Below, in pieces: positions 6,079 through 6,621 of a stretch of DNA of 6,621 nt. Numbering within the stretch: the first letter of the stretch is position 1; every line of letters starts with the position of its first letter. This DNA is from an uncultured Rikenellaceae bacterium. GTDB lineage: Bacteria; Bacteroidota; Bacteroidia; Bacteroidales; Rikenellaceae. The position numbers and the translations under genes are program-made. The notes below the pieces were generated by a model that was given only the letters and a program-made list of their open reading frames with translations, was not told the origin of the DNA and did no database searches. The DNA lies in assembly GCA_947176715.1 (NCBI GenBank), contig CAMWRR010000105.1, forward strand, positions 1 to 6,621, read 5' to 3'.

Positions 6079-6184
6079 TTTTTAGCCACAAAAATCGCCG
6101 ATCCCGTTCGTGAGCCATCCTCACGTACGACAAGTACGCTCCGGTGGCACCCGACCGCGATCGACGATTTTTGAGGTCTAAAAA
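6079..6184. repeat. Long imperfect hairpin, about 50-nt arms
   Basis: The left arm (6079-6128) and right arm (6134-6184) are imperfect reverse complements around a 5-nt loop GACAA (6129-6133). Paired blocks from the outside inward include TTTTTAG with CTAAAAA, CAAAAATCG with CGATTTTTG, CGATC with GATCG, GCCA with TGGC, and CGTAC with GTACG next to the loop. Isolated mismatches and one or two single-base bulges interrupt the arms. Such a structure could form a cruciform in DNA or a long RNA stem. No gene is visible in it. The arms are AT-rich outside and GC-rich inside. Confidence 0.85.
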
Positions 6185-6244
6185 ACTTCGGCGCCCTGCC
6201 ATATTCGGTTACGTGCGCGGGCAAGCATGCCTGCGACTTTCGGT

Positions 6245-6288
6245 TAATGCGCATGTCTTTTGGTGTGAAGTGAAGGTATCTGCTCGCC
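6245..6288 (+). repeat. Degenerate direct repeat, first copy
   Basis: TAATGCGCAT (6245-6254, containing the palindrome ATGCGCAT) is followed by CTTT, then GTATC at 6276-6280 and CTCGCC at 6283-6288. The same three blocks in the same order occur at 6427-6474. The sequence between the blocks is not well conserved. Confidence 0.45.
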
Positions 6289-6312
6289 GGGGACTATCCC
6301 AACCTCTGTCGG

Positions 6313-6354
6313 TTTAATTACGTGTAGTTATTTGGGAGCGGCACTTCGTACCGC
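6313..6354 (+). repeat. Tandem hairpin unit 1
   Basis: TTTAATTACGTG (6313-6324) and a TTATT block lead to a hairpin GCGG-C-AC-TTC-GT-A-CCGC at 6338-6354, with four outer pairs, one mismatch and two inner pairs. The same order of parts repeats at 6369-6411, 56 nt later. The hairpin resembles the one in direct repeats A and B (GCGGC, CTT-containing loop, CCGC). Confidence 0.6.
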
Positions 6355-6368
6355 AAGAGCATGGTTCG

Positions 6369-6411
6369 TTTAAGTACGTGTTATTCTTGCTGAGCGGGGC
6401 TCTCACCCCGC
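6369..6411 (+). repeat. Tandem hairpin unit 2
   Basis: TTTAAGTACGTG (6369-6380), then TTATT, leads to a perfect 6-bp stem GCGGGG (6394-6399) with CCCCGC (6406-6411) around CTCTCA. Relative to unit 1, one base of the TACGTG block context and the hairpin bases differ, yet a stem is kept, and a stronger one. There is no T-run after it, so it is not a typical terminator. Confidence 0.6.
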
Positions 6412-6426
6412 GGGAACCGGTGCAGC

Positions 6427-6474
6427 TAATGCGCATACCTTTAGACGGTTTTATAGTATCTTTTTCGTCTCGCC
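6427..6474 (+). repeat. Degenerate direct repeat, second copy
   Basis: TAATGCGCAT (6427-6436), CTTT, GTATC (6456-6460) and CTCGCC (6469-6474) repeat the block order of 6245-6288 with near-equal spacing. Its end also belongs to an 11-nt repeat GTCTCGCCAAC at 6467-6477, which recurs at 6559-6569. Confidence 0.45.
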
Positions 6475-6621
6475 AACACAACTACTGAGAATGTCTCGTG
6501 TCATAAGACGGCATTAGTATGATGCGCTTTTTACAGAAAATCTAATGGTTAATTTATTGTCTCGCCAACTGCAAGACAATCAAATCACCCCTCTCCGCAA
6601 GAACCACAACAGCCACCCGAA
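6475..6621. other. Non-coding right edge
   Basis: No reading frame here looks like a gene. The stretch holds the second GTCTCGCCAAC (6559-6569, first at 6467-6477), a second ATGCGCTTTTT-like motif (6522-6532; compare 5854-5865), and becomes AT-rich at 6530-6560. Any gene lies beyond the window. Confidence 0.4.

Noticed and set aside
5835..6254. 139-codon minus-strand open frame with a PEHPENFLPVIH segment that also appears in copy A
   Set aside because: The segment recurs only because the DNA repeats; differences between copies are mostly amino-acid changing (R/Q, K/E, M/R), and the frame runs through the long hairpin.
5448..6621. CRISPR array or integron attC array
   Set aside because: Repeats are of unequal length and spacing with no regular 25-40-nt repeat/spacer pattern, and no R-box/L-box attC core sites were recognised; no cas or integrase gene is present.

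Overview
The window reads as chromosomal DNA of a Bacteroidota bacterium, probably Bacteroidales (inference). Three promoters can be drawn with the Bacteroidota -33/-7 pattern (TTTG, about 19-21 nt, TAnnTTTG). No start codon has a clear Shine-Dalgarno sequence. The proteins look like Bacteroidota versions of their families. Coding DNA is moderately GC-rich by eye, with frequent ATA isoleucine codons. I cannot name a genus from sequence alone.

Left part, minus strand (about 90-2980). An intrinsic terminator closes a short unit of tsaE (ATPase for t6A tRNA modification) followed by a secreted, signal-peptide-bearing TPR protein. The unit has its own Bacteroidota-type promoter. Upstream of it, separated by about 275 nt, is mqnE, the radical-SAM aminofutalosine synthase of the futalosine menaquinone pathway. 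This implies quinone synthesis by the Mqn rather than the classical Men route, though no other mqn gene is in view.

Middle, plus strand (about 2986-5447). A divergent promoter drives a tight three-gene cluster: a membrane family-2 glycosyltransferase, an ECF-type sigma factor overlapping it by 10 nt, and rsmG (16S rRNA m7G527 methyltransferase) 8 nt further on. The back-to-back mqnE and glycosyltransferase promoters fix both translation starts. A perfect 14-bp palindrome lies at the predicted transcription start of the plus-strand cluster. The glycosyltransferase lacks the usual acidic DxD-type metal site and a clean Q/RxxRW motif. The sigma factor has no anti-sigma gene beside it.

Right part (5448-6621, about 1.17 kb). 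I find no credible gene here. It is a dense patchwork of repeats and palindromes: a 104-nt direct repeat in two copies (7 mismatches), each copy followed by a different large inverted repeat (a 16-bp perfect pair with a long loop; a roughly 50-bp-arm imperfect hairpin), then two tandem units each ending in a GC-rich hairpin, and further short direct repeats towards the window edge. The two direct-repeat copies keep a hairpin stem while its loop varies, which suggests the structure matters. This is the least explained part of the window.
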